From NCBI RefSeq assembly GCF_019492185.1, contig NZ_JAICCF010000002.1:1240001-1304000 (forward strand): a stretch of 64,000 nt of DNA, written 5' to 3'. Positions 35,646 to 43,138 of this stretch are shown in pieces; positions within the stretch are counted from its first letter, which is position 1; the number at the start of each line of letters is the position of its first letter. A program made the translations under genes and the position numbers. Source of the DNA: Chitinophaga rhizophila (GTDB lineage: Bacteria; Bacteroidota; Bacteroidia; Chitinophagales; Chitinophagaceae). The notes beneath the pieces were generated by a model. It saw only the letters and a program-made list of their open reading frames with translations. It was not told the origin of the DNA and searched no databases.

Positions 35646-36911
35646 TTATACGATCAAGGGAGTGTTGGTATGCAGGATATCCACTATTTTCCTGACAATA
35701 TCCTGTGCCACTTCAGACTTTGACTTCAGCGGCAATTCATTGATACCGCCCTGTTTGTCAAATAAAGTTACCTTATTGGTGTCATGATTGAAACCTGCGC
35801 CTTTATCATTCAGGGAGTTCATCACTACCAGGTCCAGGTTCTTCTCCCGAAGCTTCTTCAACGCGTATTCCTGCTCATTATTGGTCTCCAGCGAGAATCC
35901 TACCAGCACCTGCTTTTCTGTACGGGTGGCCCCAAGGGTACGCAGGATGTCTTTCGTTTTCTCCAGCTCCAGGATCAGGGCATCTCCCTCTCCTTTCTTC
36001 ATTTTGAGATCAGCAATATGCTTTGGCCGGTAGTCAGCAACGGCAGCGGCCATTACGATGACTTCCGACTGCGCAAAATGAGCTTCACTACCACGGAACA
36101 TGTCGTCTGCTGTAACTACCCTGATGGTCTTTACCGATGGATGAGCAGCCGACAGGCCTGTTGGTCCAAGCACCAAGGTTACTTCGGCTCCTGCTGCGGC
36201 CAGTGCATCGGCTATAGCGATCCCCATCTTGCCGCTGGAGTGGTTGCTGATATAACGTACAGGGTCAAGTGGTTCTTGCGTAGGACCAGCAGTTACCAGT
36301 GCTTTTTTTCCCTGCAATGGTAGTGGAGAACCATTAACAGGTTGTAAATCACCAGCCTGTGAAGCAACAGACTCATTATTAAAATGCTCGTGCAGGTATT
36401 GTATAATATTTTCAGGTTCAGCCATGCGGCCTTCTCCGAACAATCCGCTGGCCAGCTCGCCTTTTTCCACAGGCAGCTGTTTATGCCCATAGGATAACAG
36501 CCGGGTGATATTGGCGCGGGTAGCGGGGTGGTGCCACATATCTTCATCCATGGCTGGTGCAATTAGTACCGGGCAGGTGGCAGAGAGATAAGTGGCCATC
36601 AGCAGGTTATCACAGGCACCGTTAGCCATTTTGGAAAGGGTATTGGCAGAGGCGGGAGCAATAAGCATAACGTCTGCCCAGCGACCAAGCATCACATGGT
36701 TATTCCAGCTCTGATTGTCACTGATGGTTACCGGTACTTCGTGTTTGGAGAGTGTGGCCAGGGTCAGCGGCGTAATAAAATCACAGGCAGACGGCGTCAT
36801 CACTACTTTCACTTCGGCTCCTTCTTTTACCAGCAGGCGTACAATAGTAGCAGCTTTATAGGCAGCGATGCTACCGGATACACCTAATAAAATTTTCTTT
36901 CCTTGAAGCAT
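35646..36911 (-). CDS. coaBC: bifunctional phosphopantothenoylcysteine decarboxylase / phosphopantothenate-cysteine ligase
   Basis: 421 residues from the ATG that begins MLQGKKILLGVSGSIAAYKA, the universal N-terminus. A start 18 codons upstream would place coding sequence inside a terminator hairpin and is rejected. The CoaC half (1-180) has the flavin-binding GVSGSIAAYK, the catalytic-His segment NNHVMLGRWAD, the PASANT motif and PAMDEDMW (Asp instead of the E. coli Asn, as I recall from other Bacteroidota). The CoaB half (about 205-420) has TAGPTQEPLDPVRYISNHSS and AAVADYRP. It makes 4'-phosphopantetheine for CoA synthesis. The next gene is 24 nt downstream. Confidence 0.96.
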   Translation of the reverse strand: MLQGKKILLGVSGSIAAYKAATIVRLLVKEGAEVKVVMTPSACDFITPLTLATLSKHEVPVTISDNQSWNNHVMLGRWADVMLIAPASANTLSKMANGACDNLLMATYLSATCPVLIAPAMDEDMWHHPATRANITRLLSYGHKQLPVEKGELASGLFGEGRMAEPENIIQYLHEHFNNESVASQAGDLQPVNGSPLPLQGKKALVTAGPTQEPLDPVRYISNHSSGKMGIAIADALAAAGAEVTLVLGPTGLSAAHPSVKTIRVVTADDMFRGSEAHFAQSEVIVMAAAVADYRPKHIADLKMKKGEGDALILELEKTKDILRTLGATRTEKQVLVGFSLETNNEQEYALKKLREKNLDLVVMNSLNDKGAGFNHDTNKVTLFDKQGGINELPLKSKSEVAQDIVRKIVDILHTNTPLIV

Positions 36912-36931
36912 GAGCTTATCGGCTATTAAAC

Positions 36932-36963
36932 AAAAAAGGCGGCAGAAAGTATATTCTGCCGCC
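36932..36963 (-). terminator. terminator between rpoZ and coaBC
   Basis: Perfect 10-bp stem GGCGGCAGAA/TTCTGCCGCC (36938-36947 with 36954-36963), 6-nt loop, and T6 on the minus strand. It ends 20 nt before the coaBC start, so coaBC depends on read-through or on a promoter not recognised here. Confidence 0.8.
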
Positions 36964-36993
36964 ATGAAGTTAGATATTTTTCAGTCAAACTAC

Positions 36994-37335
36994 TTAGCTA
37001 TATAAGTCATCATCATTTCTGCGGAAGTAGATCTTATCTTCCAGAAATTCCATGGTTGCCTGGATAGCTGGATTTGCCATCCTTTCATAGAAACGGGAGA
37101 TTTCAATCTGCTCTTTATTCTCGTGCACTTCCTCCAGGTTATCTGTGTGGCTGGCGAACTCTTCCAGCTTGGAGTGCAGTTCTTCCTTCACAGATATGTT
37201 AATCTGGTTGGCGCGTTTTGCGATAACTGCAATAGACTCATACAGGTTGCCAGTTTTGCCTTTGATCTCGGTGGTGTTTTTAGTTTCAACCATCGGATTA
37301 ATGCTGCTGGTGAGACCTCTTTTTATTTTGCTCAT
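36994..37335 (-). CDS. rpoZ: RNA polymerase omega subunit, Bacteroidota type
   Basis: 113 residues. The core NLYESIAVIAKRANQI (31-46) corresponds to the conserved omega helix that clasps the C-terminal end of beta-prime; the remainder is an acidic helical tail ending in FRRNDDDLYS, typical of the Bacteroidota form. It lies 23 nt after bamD and before coaBC. Omega next to coaBC (dfp) is also common in other phyla (gmk-rpoZ-dfp), supporting the call. Confidence 0.9.
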   Translation of the reverse strand: MSKIKRGLTSSINPMVETKNTTEIKGKTGNLYESIAVIAKRANQINISVKEELHSKLEEFASHTDNLEEVHENKEQIEISRFYERMANPAIQATMEFLEDKIYFRRNDDDLYS

Positions 37336-37358
37336 TCTCCAGGGAATTATTATGATTA

Positions 37359-38267
37359 TTAATTGTTTTTAATTTCTGTACCGGCGTTGTTATCCTTTTC
37401 TGCTTTATCAGCAGCCTTTTTAACCTTTTTCTCGTCTTTCTTTGAACGCTCCGGCTTACTATAGGCGTCTATTGTTTTGATATTACCTTGTGCTAAGTTA
37501 TAATATTTTTCCGCATCTACTTTCAGTTTGCTGGTTGGGTAGTGATCAGCAAAGTCCAGGTACTCGCTCAACACTTCATCGTAGCGCTCTTTCTGCTTTT
37601 CCCAGATACTATTCTTGGCATACTGATAATAAGCCTTGATAGCCATATACTTATAAGCATCGCTTTTATCAGAGTCAGGGAACTGGCGCATCAGGCTTTT
37701 AAAGGTGATGGCAGCAGCATGGTAATGCCCTAAATTGTAATAAAGTTCGGCGTTATTGTATTCTTTCCTTTCCAGTTTCCTGCGGCTCAGCTCAATAACG
37801 AGGTTAGCTTCAGGTACTTTATCAGAAGTAGGGTAGTTGTTGATGAAGGTCTGCATAGCAGCAATAGCCTTCTGGGTATTGGTCTGATCCAGCTGTACCT
37901 TAGGGGACTGTTTATAATAGCAGTAGGCCTGCATATAGTCCATTTCGGTTGCTCTCGGACTGTTAGGGAAGTTATCCAGGTAATTTTTAAAGTAGAACCC
38001 TGCCTGCACGTAGTCTTTCATCTTATAAGAGCAGTAGCAGTAGTTATAGTACATTGGTTCGTACTTGTCAGTTCCCTTATATACCTGAAATAAAGATTCA
38101 TACAACGCCTGAGCAGCGGTATATTTCTTTTTTGCATACAGTTTATCTGCGAATGCAAGCTTGGCTTCGTAATCCTTGCTCTTTTCGATCTTGCGCAGCT
38201 CAGTATTACATGATACTGTGGCTATTACCGCAACAAAGAGACTAATGTATAAAACTAATTTCCGCAT
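37359..38267 (-). CDS. bamD: outer-membrane assembly lipoprotein BamD
   Basis: 302 residues from the ATG giving MRKLVLYISLFVAVIATVSC, a lipoprotein signal with C20. The upstream in-frame extension of 44 codons lies across the promoter and is rejected. Five TPR-like repeats follow (for example AFADKLYAKKKYTAAQALYE, AGFYFKNYLDNFPNS), then a Lys/Asp-rich tail. BamD works with the BamA barrel to insert outer-membrane proteins. It is the first gene of a minus-strand series (rpoZ, coaBC, PorD-like, DUF4296, scoAB), and a -7 box sits 8 nt before its start. Confidence 0.93.
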   Translation of the reverse strand: MRKLVLYISLFVAVIATVSCNTELRKIEKSKDYEAKLAFADKLYAKKKYTAAQALYESLFQVYKGTDKYEPMYYNYCYCSYKMKDYVQAGFYFKNYLDNFPNSPRATEMDYMQAYCYYKQSPKVQLDQTNTQKAIAAMQTFINNYPTSDKVPEANLVIELSRRKLERKEYNNAELYYNLGHYHAAAITFKSLMRQFPDSDKSDAYKYMAIKAYYQYAKNSIWEKQKERYDEVLSEYLDFADHYPTSKLKVDAEKYYNLAQGNIKTIDAYSKPERSKKDEKKVKKAADKAEKDNNAGTEIKNN

Positions 38268-38275
38268 AAAGAGGG

Positions 38276-38283
38276 CAAAGTTA
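38276..38283 (-). promoter_or_regulatory. -7 box of bamD
   Basis: TAACTTTG on the minus strand, exact consensus, 8 nt before the ATG. The predicted leader is only a few nucleotides. No convincing -33 element. Confidence 0.55.
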
Positions 38284-38486
38284 AGAATTAAATGTAAATG
38301 TAAGATAGGGTGGGAATTGAAGCTGTTAAAATTTTGTAAAAGCGGGAGAGCCTGCTGACTACTATTTTGGTTTTCCTTCCAGGGGACGGCGTTTTCCACT
38401 TTTTACCACAGTAGGGAGAAATTACCTGATCTGGCAGGACAGGCAGGTCTAAACAGAGGGTGATCCGGCCTGTGGAATGCATATGT

Positions 38487-38541
38487 GCTTGTTCGTCGCT
38501 TGTTCGTCGCTTGTTCGTCGCTTGTTCGTCGCTTGTTCGTC
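38487..38541. repeat. five tandem copies of an 11-bp unit
   Basis: GCTTGTTCGTC is repeated five times without mismatch (38487-38541), 220 nt upstream of bamD. Not a multiple of three, non-coding by context, and a likely length-variable locus. Confidence 0.95.
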
Positions 38542-39090
38542 CGCTGTCCAACCGGAGATCATTTACATCATCTCTTATATCGAACAGGTGAAATCCGGCA
38601 CATTGTGGGCTGAAACATTTCGCCTGACAGGCAAGTAATCCACAGGGGTGGGTGGTAGACGGGAACCTATTCAGCGTGATATAACCTTAACTAAAACTCA
38701 TTGATTTACAGCTAATATTATACAAAATCCTGTATTTATCGGCTAAGATAATATACGTAATTCTTTGTTATGCAAAATAGAAAACTTACTGACATCAGCT
38801 CGGCAGGAATCCTGTCGCCCAAATTATTGCGAACAGTTGTAATGTGAGAAGTAAAAAAATGTGGATAACTCATGTTAAAATCAACGTCAAACCAAAAAGG
38901 GAATACTGGCGGAGTCTACTAAGGATTTAGCTTTTAGCCTCAGCAGGATTTACACACACGTAATTAACAGTTATTAACATGTTATATACACGTTATCAAC
39001 ATAAACGGAGGGTTTTTACATCTCAAAACCGATGCGACTCAGTATTATAGGCAGATCGTTGCTGTGGAAAAAATTTATATTTCTTTTTTA
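38542..39090. other. AT-rich divergence region with DnaA-box-like sequences
   Basis: No gene. One exact DnaA box in reverse (TGTGGATAA, 38860-38868) and several one- or two-mismatch forms: TAATCCACA 38636-38644, then TAATTAACA, TTATTAACA, TTATATACA and TTATCAACA starting at 38961, 38971, 38982 and 38993, spaced by about one helical turn, and TGTGGAAAA 39063-39071. Gene orientation switches here from minus to plus. Origin function is speculation. Confidence 0.35.
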
Positions 39091-39135
39091 CGTTAGAGAG
39101 TGGGAAAAAGTGTTATTTTGTGTTAGAAAATGTTT
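39091..39135 (+). promoter_or_regulatory. probable MraZ operator array
   Basis: A 10-bp-phased series: CGTTA (39091), TGGGA (39101), TGTTA (39111), TGTTA (39121), TGTTT (39131), each followed by 5 nt. MraZ is known to bind direct repeats of TGGGN with 5-nt spacers in E. coli and AAAGTGK repeats in Mollicutes; these units (AGTGGGA, AGTGTTA, TGTGTTA) fit both. It lies 24 nt before the mraZ ATG. Confidence 0.7.
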
Positions 39136-39158
39136 TTCAAGGACTTTCGCCCCCAATT

Positions 39159-39626
39159 ATGACAGGCTTTCTCGGTGAATATGAGGCTACATTGGATGCA
39201 AAGGGTCGCTTTCTACTCCCGGCGGGCTTCAAAAAGCAACTGGCAGAGAGCGCAGGAGAACAGTTTGTGTTGAACCGCGGCTTTGAAAAATGTTTGTCTT
39301 TGTATCCCATGAATGAATGGCAGCCCATTTTTGAACGGATCAGCAAGTTGAATGACTTCGATCCAAAGGTTCGGGAGTTCAGGCGGTATTTTCTTAATGG
39401 GGCAACAATATGTGAACTGGACAGTGCAGGGAGGTTATTGATACCAAAAAACTTGATGACCTACGCTTCGCTCGAAAAAAACATCGTGCTGGCGGCGGCG
39501 ACAAATAAGATAGAGATCTGGGATCAGGGTAAGTACCAGGAGTTCTTTGAAAATTTCTCACCAGGGGCATTTAGCGACCTGGCCCAACAAGTAATGGGAG
39601 GCGGGGATAATAACATTTCGATTTAA
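39159..39626 (+). CDS. mraZ: transcriptional regulator MraZ
   Basis: 155 residues from the ATG giving MTGFLGEYEATLDAKGRFLL, the normal family start; a TTG 13 codons upstream lies within the operator repeats and is rejected. Two AbrB/SpoVT-like repeats are visible: DAKGRFLLP (12-20) and DSAGRLLIP with the paired basic/acidic motif. MraZ forms a ring and represses its own dcw operon by binding the repeats just upstream. rsmH follows after 8 nt, the universal order. Confidence 0.95.
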   Translation: MTGFLGEYEATLDAKGRFLLPAGFKKQLAESAGEQFVLNRGFEKCLSLYPMNEWQPIFERISKLNDFDPKVREFRRYFLNGATICELDSAGRLLIPKNLMTYASLEKNIVLAAATNKIEIWDQGKYQEFFENFSPGAFSDLAQQVMGGGDNNISI

Positions 39627-39634
39627 TTGACTGT

Positions 39635-40543
39635 ATGGAAGAATCTTCAGCATATCATCTGCCCGTATTACTGCAGGAAGTGATCACCAACCTGCAGATA
39701 CAACCTGATGGTGTATATGTAGATGCCACCTTCGGAGGTGGGGGCCACTCCAGGGCGATCCTGGAAAAGCTAAATGAGAATGGCAGACTTATCGTATTCG
39801 ATCAGGATGAAGACGCGTATAAAAACCGGATAGATGACCCCAGGGTCACTTTTGTTCAGCAGAATTTCCGGCATCTGCAACGTTTTCTCCGGTTATATAA
39901 GTCTGTACCGGTAGACGGTATACTAGCTGACCTTGGAGTATCCTCCTGGCAGTTTGACACCGCAGAAAGAGGGTTCAGCACCCGCTTTGACGGAGACCTG
40001 GATATGAGAATGGACCAGCGTGGTACGCTTACAGCCGCCTCGATCCTTCAGTCATCCAACGAAAAAGAACTGCAGCTGATCTTTCAGAACTACGGGGAAG
40101 TTACAAATGCCCGTACACTGGCTAAGACCATCGTGCAGGAACGCAAGGCAAGACCAATGCGTACGATAAACGAATTTAAATCTGTAATTCAGCCGATAGT
40201 TAAAGGCAATCCGCAGAAGTACCTGGCACAGGTCTTCCAGGCGCTGCGAATTGTGGTCAATGATGAATTTGGTGCCCTGAAAGATATGCTGACCCAGTCA
40301 GCGGAAGTACTTAAACCGGGCGGTAAACTGGCAATCATTACTTTTCACTCTCTGGAAGACAGACTGGTGAAAAATTTCATGAAAACGGGACAATTTGAAG
40401 CACAAGACGAGACTTTCTCTTTCGAAACACCTCCGAAACTGTTCAAGTTAGTTACCAAAAAACCAGTTACTGCCAGCCCCGAAGAGCTGAAACGCAATAC
40501 AAGGTCCCGAAGTGCAAAACTGAGGGTAGCTGAAAAAATATAA
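39635..40543 (+). CDS. rsmH: 16S rRNA (cytosine-1402-N4)-methyltransferase
   Basis: 302 residues. SAM-binding motif DATFGGGGHS (30-39), then VFDQDEDA, ILADLGVSSWQ (95-105), RGFS, and the C-terminal TRSRSAKLRVAEKI, all typical of RsmH/MraW. It methylates N4 of C1402 in 16S rRNA at the P site. It starts 8 nt after mraZ. An 80-nt spacer with a long hairpin separates it from ftsL. Confidence 0.97.
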   Translation: MEESSAYHLPVLLQEVITNLQIQPDGVYVDATFGGGGHSRAILEKLNENGRLIVFDQDEDAYKNRIDDPRVTFVQQNFRHLQRFLRLYKSVPVDGILADLGVSSWQFDTAERGFSTRFDGDLDMRMDQRGTLTAASILQSSNEKELQLIFQNYGEVTNARTLAKTIVQERKARPMRTINEFKSVIQPIVKGNPQKYLAQVFQALRIVVNDEFGALKDMLTQSAEVLKPGGKLAIITFHSLEDRLVKNFMKTGQFEAQDETFSFETPPKLFKLVTKKPVTASPEELKRNTRSRSAKLRVAEKI

Positions 40544-40560
40544 AGACTGATTATGAATCC

Positions 40561-40605
40561 GCTATGCCAATGTGCTTGTCTGCCGACAGGTAACATTGGC
40601 TTAGC
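40561..40605. repeat. long hairpin inside the dcw operon (REP-like)
   Basis: 13-bp arms with one mismatch (40561-40573 with 40593-40605), and an inner 6-bp stem around TGCC. It sits between rsmH and ftsL with no T tract. The centre (TGTCTGCCGACAGG) resembles palindromic repeats common between Bacteroidota genes. Confidence 0.75.
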
Positions 40606-40622
40606 AGTATAAATAATAAATC

Positions 40623-41006
40623 GTGTTGCAGGTAGAAGAAGAATACATATCAGCCGAAGAAGAAACCCCGGAAAAAAAACCGGAACCATCGGAACACCAG
40701 GAACAAAAGAAGGAATGGCGTCTGCGGATTAACTACAGAGCTATTACGCAAAATATGCCCTTCATACTGTTTCTGTCCGCACTCGCCCTGATATATATCG
40801 CCAACAGCCATCTTGCAGAAAAAAAAATCCGCCGGATAAATAAGCTGGGAAGGGAAATCAAAGAACTGAAGTGGGAATACCTCAACATAAAAAGTGACCT
40901 GATGTTCCAAAGTAAAATGAGCGAAGTAGGCAAAGCTGTAGAACCTATGGGGTTGAAACCGCTTAGCTCTCCGCCACAGAAAATAGAACTGGAGAAAAAG
41001 GAGTAA
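40623..41006 (+). CDS. ftsL: FtsL-like division protein
   Basis: 127 residues. A charged cytoplasmic N-terminus (Glu/Pro/Lys-rich, 1-44), one membrane helix (about 46-65, MPFILFLSALALIYIANSHL) and a periplasmic coiled coil (66-100) fit the bitopic FtsL topology, and the place between rsmH and ftsI is that of ftsL. Sequence conservation is low in this family, so the call rests mainly on topology and order. The start is GTG, or the TTG directly after it; no ATG is available. It recruits FtsQ/FtsB-type partners and stimulates FtsWI. Confidence 0.85.
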   Translation: MLQVEEEYISAEEETPEKKPEPSEHQEQKKEWRLRINYRAITQNMPFILFLSALALIYIANSHLAEKKIRRINKLGREIKELKWEYLNIKSDLMFQSKMSEVGKAVEPMGLKPLSSPPQKIELEKKE

Positions 41007-41026
41007 CCTTTTATACATAACAAACA

Positions 41027-43132
41027 GTGGAAGTAAAGAAAGACATATTGTGGCGTGTGTATCTGTGCTTTATCGGCATGGGGCTGTTTGGTGTGGCAAT
41101 CCTTGCAAAAATATTCATGTTACAGAACGTCGAAGGAAACTACTGGCGCAGCATGGCAGACAGCCTGCATACCCGGTACGTATCACTCGAAGCTGACAGG
41201 GGAACGATATATTCTGAAGAAGGCCGCATGCTTTCCACATCCATACCTTACTTTAACCTAAGGGTGGATTTTGCTGCTGACGGACTGAAAGCAAACAATG
41301 GTAAGATTTTCAAGGAGAACATTGACTCCCTGTCCATCTGCCTCTCCAACCTGTTTCAGGACCGTACTCCGCGAGAATATAAAACGCTTCTTAAAGAAGC
41401 CTACAAACACAAAGACAGGTACTTCCTCCTGAAAAGAGACGTACAATTTGTGCAATACCAGGCAGTACGCAACTTTCCTATGTTCCGGCTGGGAAAGAAT
41501 AAGGGCGGCCTGATAGCGGAAACGAAGAATAAACGTATCAACCCTTTCAAACTATTGGCAAACCGCACAATAGGATTGTCCAGGGAAAATGCTCAGAACG
41601 TAGGTCTCGAAAGGACCTACGATAACTATTTAAAAGGCGTCACCGGTAAAAGACTGATGCGCCGTATCGCCGGTGGAACGTTCGTTCCTGTGGAAGGATA
41701 TGATATTGAACCAGAAAACGGCCGCGATATCATCACCACCATCGATGTGAATATGCAGGACATCGCAGAAACAGCCCTCATGAATATGATGGTCAGCAAC
41801 GAAGCGGAAACTGGTACCTGCATCCTCATGGAAGTGAAAACCGGAAAGATAAAAGCTATTGCCAACTTAGGCCGCCAGCCTGACGGTAGCTACTGGGAGG
41901 ACATGAACTATGCCCTCCGTGTAGGTGAACCGGGCTCGACTTTCAAATTGGCTACCGTGATCGCCGCAATCGAAGACCGGTACGTCACTATGAACGATCA
42001 GGTAAACCTGAACGAAGGCCGCCTGCAGATAGGTAAAAGAACTGTTTTTGATTCAGAACCTCACCCTGGACAAACAAACGTCAGCATTAAACATGCTTTC
42101 GAGCTGAGTTCCAATGTGGGTATGGCGCAGCTGGCCATGAAATGTTACCAGAAAAAGCCCAATGATTTTGTGGCGCATCTGCGTAAACTGAAACTGGATA
42201 AAACCACAGGCATTGATCTAGTAGGAGAAGGCTCGCCTGTGATCAAAAGCACGAAGTCGAGAACATGGAGCGCCACCAGCTTACCATGGATGTCTTTCGG
42301 ATATGAAGTATTGATCAGCCCTATGCAGACATGCATGCTGTACAATGCCGTCGCCAATAATGGTGTCATGATGAAGCCTTACCTGGTAAACGCTATTATG
42401 GAATACGGACAACCGGTGAGAGACTTTGATCCGGAGATAGTGATGGACAGCATCTGTTCACAAAACACACTCAGACAGGTAAAAGCCATGTTGGAAGGAG
42501 TTGTGACAAATGGTACTGCAAAATCACTCTGGTCTCCGTATTATAAGATTGCCGGTAAGACAGGTACCGCACTGGTAGCAAACGGTAAAGACGGTTATAG
42601 CAAGAAGATCTATCAATCTTCATTTGCAGGTTATTTCCCGGCCAATGATCCGCAGTTTACCTGCGTAGTGGTGATCAGGAATAAACCGAATGCCGTAAAG
42701 TTTTATGGCGGAGCAGTAGCAGGACCAGTATTCCGTGAAGTGGCAGATAAGCTGTATGCTATTGCAGTAGAAAAACAAAGACCTATGCGTGCCGCCATTG
42801 CGATTGACACATTGCTGGCATTCAAAAACGGACAGGGACGCGATTGGAAAACGATATTAAACACACTCAATCTGCCTACGCAAGGCGCTTTGGGTAACAG
42901 CAACTGGGTTAGTCCCCGGGTAGACGATAAAAAAATCGCCTTTACAACTGTTAAACAGATTAAAGGTGGAGTGCCTGATGTAACGGGGATGGGATTAAAA
43001 GATGCGCTATATCTGTTGGAAAATGCAGGTATGCGCGTAATTGTAAAAGGAGCCGGAAAAGTGACCAGCCAGTCACTACCTGGCGGATCAATATTGGGAA
43101 AAAACCAGACGATCGTAATAGAACTGAGCTAA
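41027..43132 (+). CDS. ftsI: division-specific penicillin-binding protein (FtsI/PBP3) with PASTA domain
   Basis: 701 residues, GTG start 20 nt after ftsL. N-terminal membrane helix (10-31), pedestal with RGTIYSEEGRML (58-69), then the transpeptidase domain with S304-T-F-K307 (nucleophile S304), S361-S-N363 and K511-T-G. A C-terminal PASTA domain (about 640-701, GVPDVTGMGLKDALYLLENAG) is usual for Bacteroidota and Gram-positive orthologues but absent from E. coli FtsI. It cross-links septal peptidoglycan with FtsW, encoded 4 kb downstream. murE follows after 6 nt. Confidence 0.96.
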   Translation: MEVKKDILWRVYLCFIGMGLFGVAILAKIFMLQNVEGNYWRSMADSLHTRYVSLEADRGTIYSEEGRMLSTSIPYFNLRVDFAADGLKANNGKIFKENIDSLSICLSNLFQDRTPREYKTLLKEAYKHKDRYFLLKRDVQFVQYQAVRNFPMFRLGKNKGGLIAETKNKRINPFKLLANRTIGLSRENAQNVGLERTYDNYLKGVTGKRLMRRIAGGTFVPVEGYDIEPENGRDIITTIDVNMQDIAETALMNMMVSNEAETGTCILMEVKTGKIKAIANLGRQPDGSYWEDMNYALRVGEPGSTFKLATVIAAIEDRYVTMNDQVNLNEGRLQIGKRTVFDSEPHPGQTNVSIKHAFELSSNVGMAQLAMKCYQKKPNDFVAHLRKLKLDKTTGIDLVGEGSPVIKSTKSRTWSATSLPWMSFGYEVLISPMQTCMLYNAVANNGVMMKPYLVNAIMEYGQPVRDFDPEIVMDSICSQNTLRQVKAMLEGVVTNGTAKSLWSPYYKIAGKTGTALVANGKDGYSKKIYQSSFAGYFPANDPQFTCVVVIRNKPNAVKFYGGAVAGPVFREVADKLYAIAVEKQRPMRAAIAIDTLLAFKNGQGRDWKTILNTLNLPTQGALGNSNWVSPRVDDKKIAFTTVKQIKGGVPDVTGMGLKDALYLLENAGMRVIVKGAGKVTSQSLPGGSILGKNQTIVIELS

Positions 43133-43138
43133 CAGAGC

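Noticed and set aside
36912..36965. Longer coaBC start at 36965
   Set aside because: The extra 18 codons lie in a perfect terminator hairpin; the family starts at MLQGKKILLG.
38487..38541. Tandem repeat as a CRISPR array
   Set aside because: The 11-bp units are contiguous without spacers, and no cas gene is present.
39120..39158. TTG start of mraZ at 39120
   Set aside because: It lies within the phased operator repeats; MTGFLGEYEATLD is the normal N-terminus.
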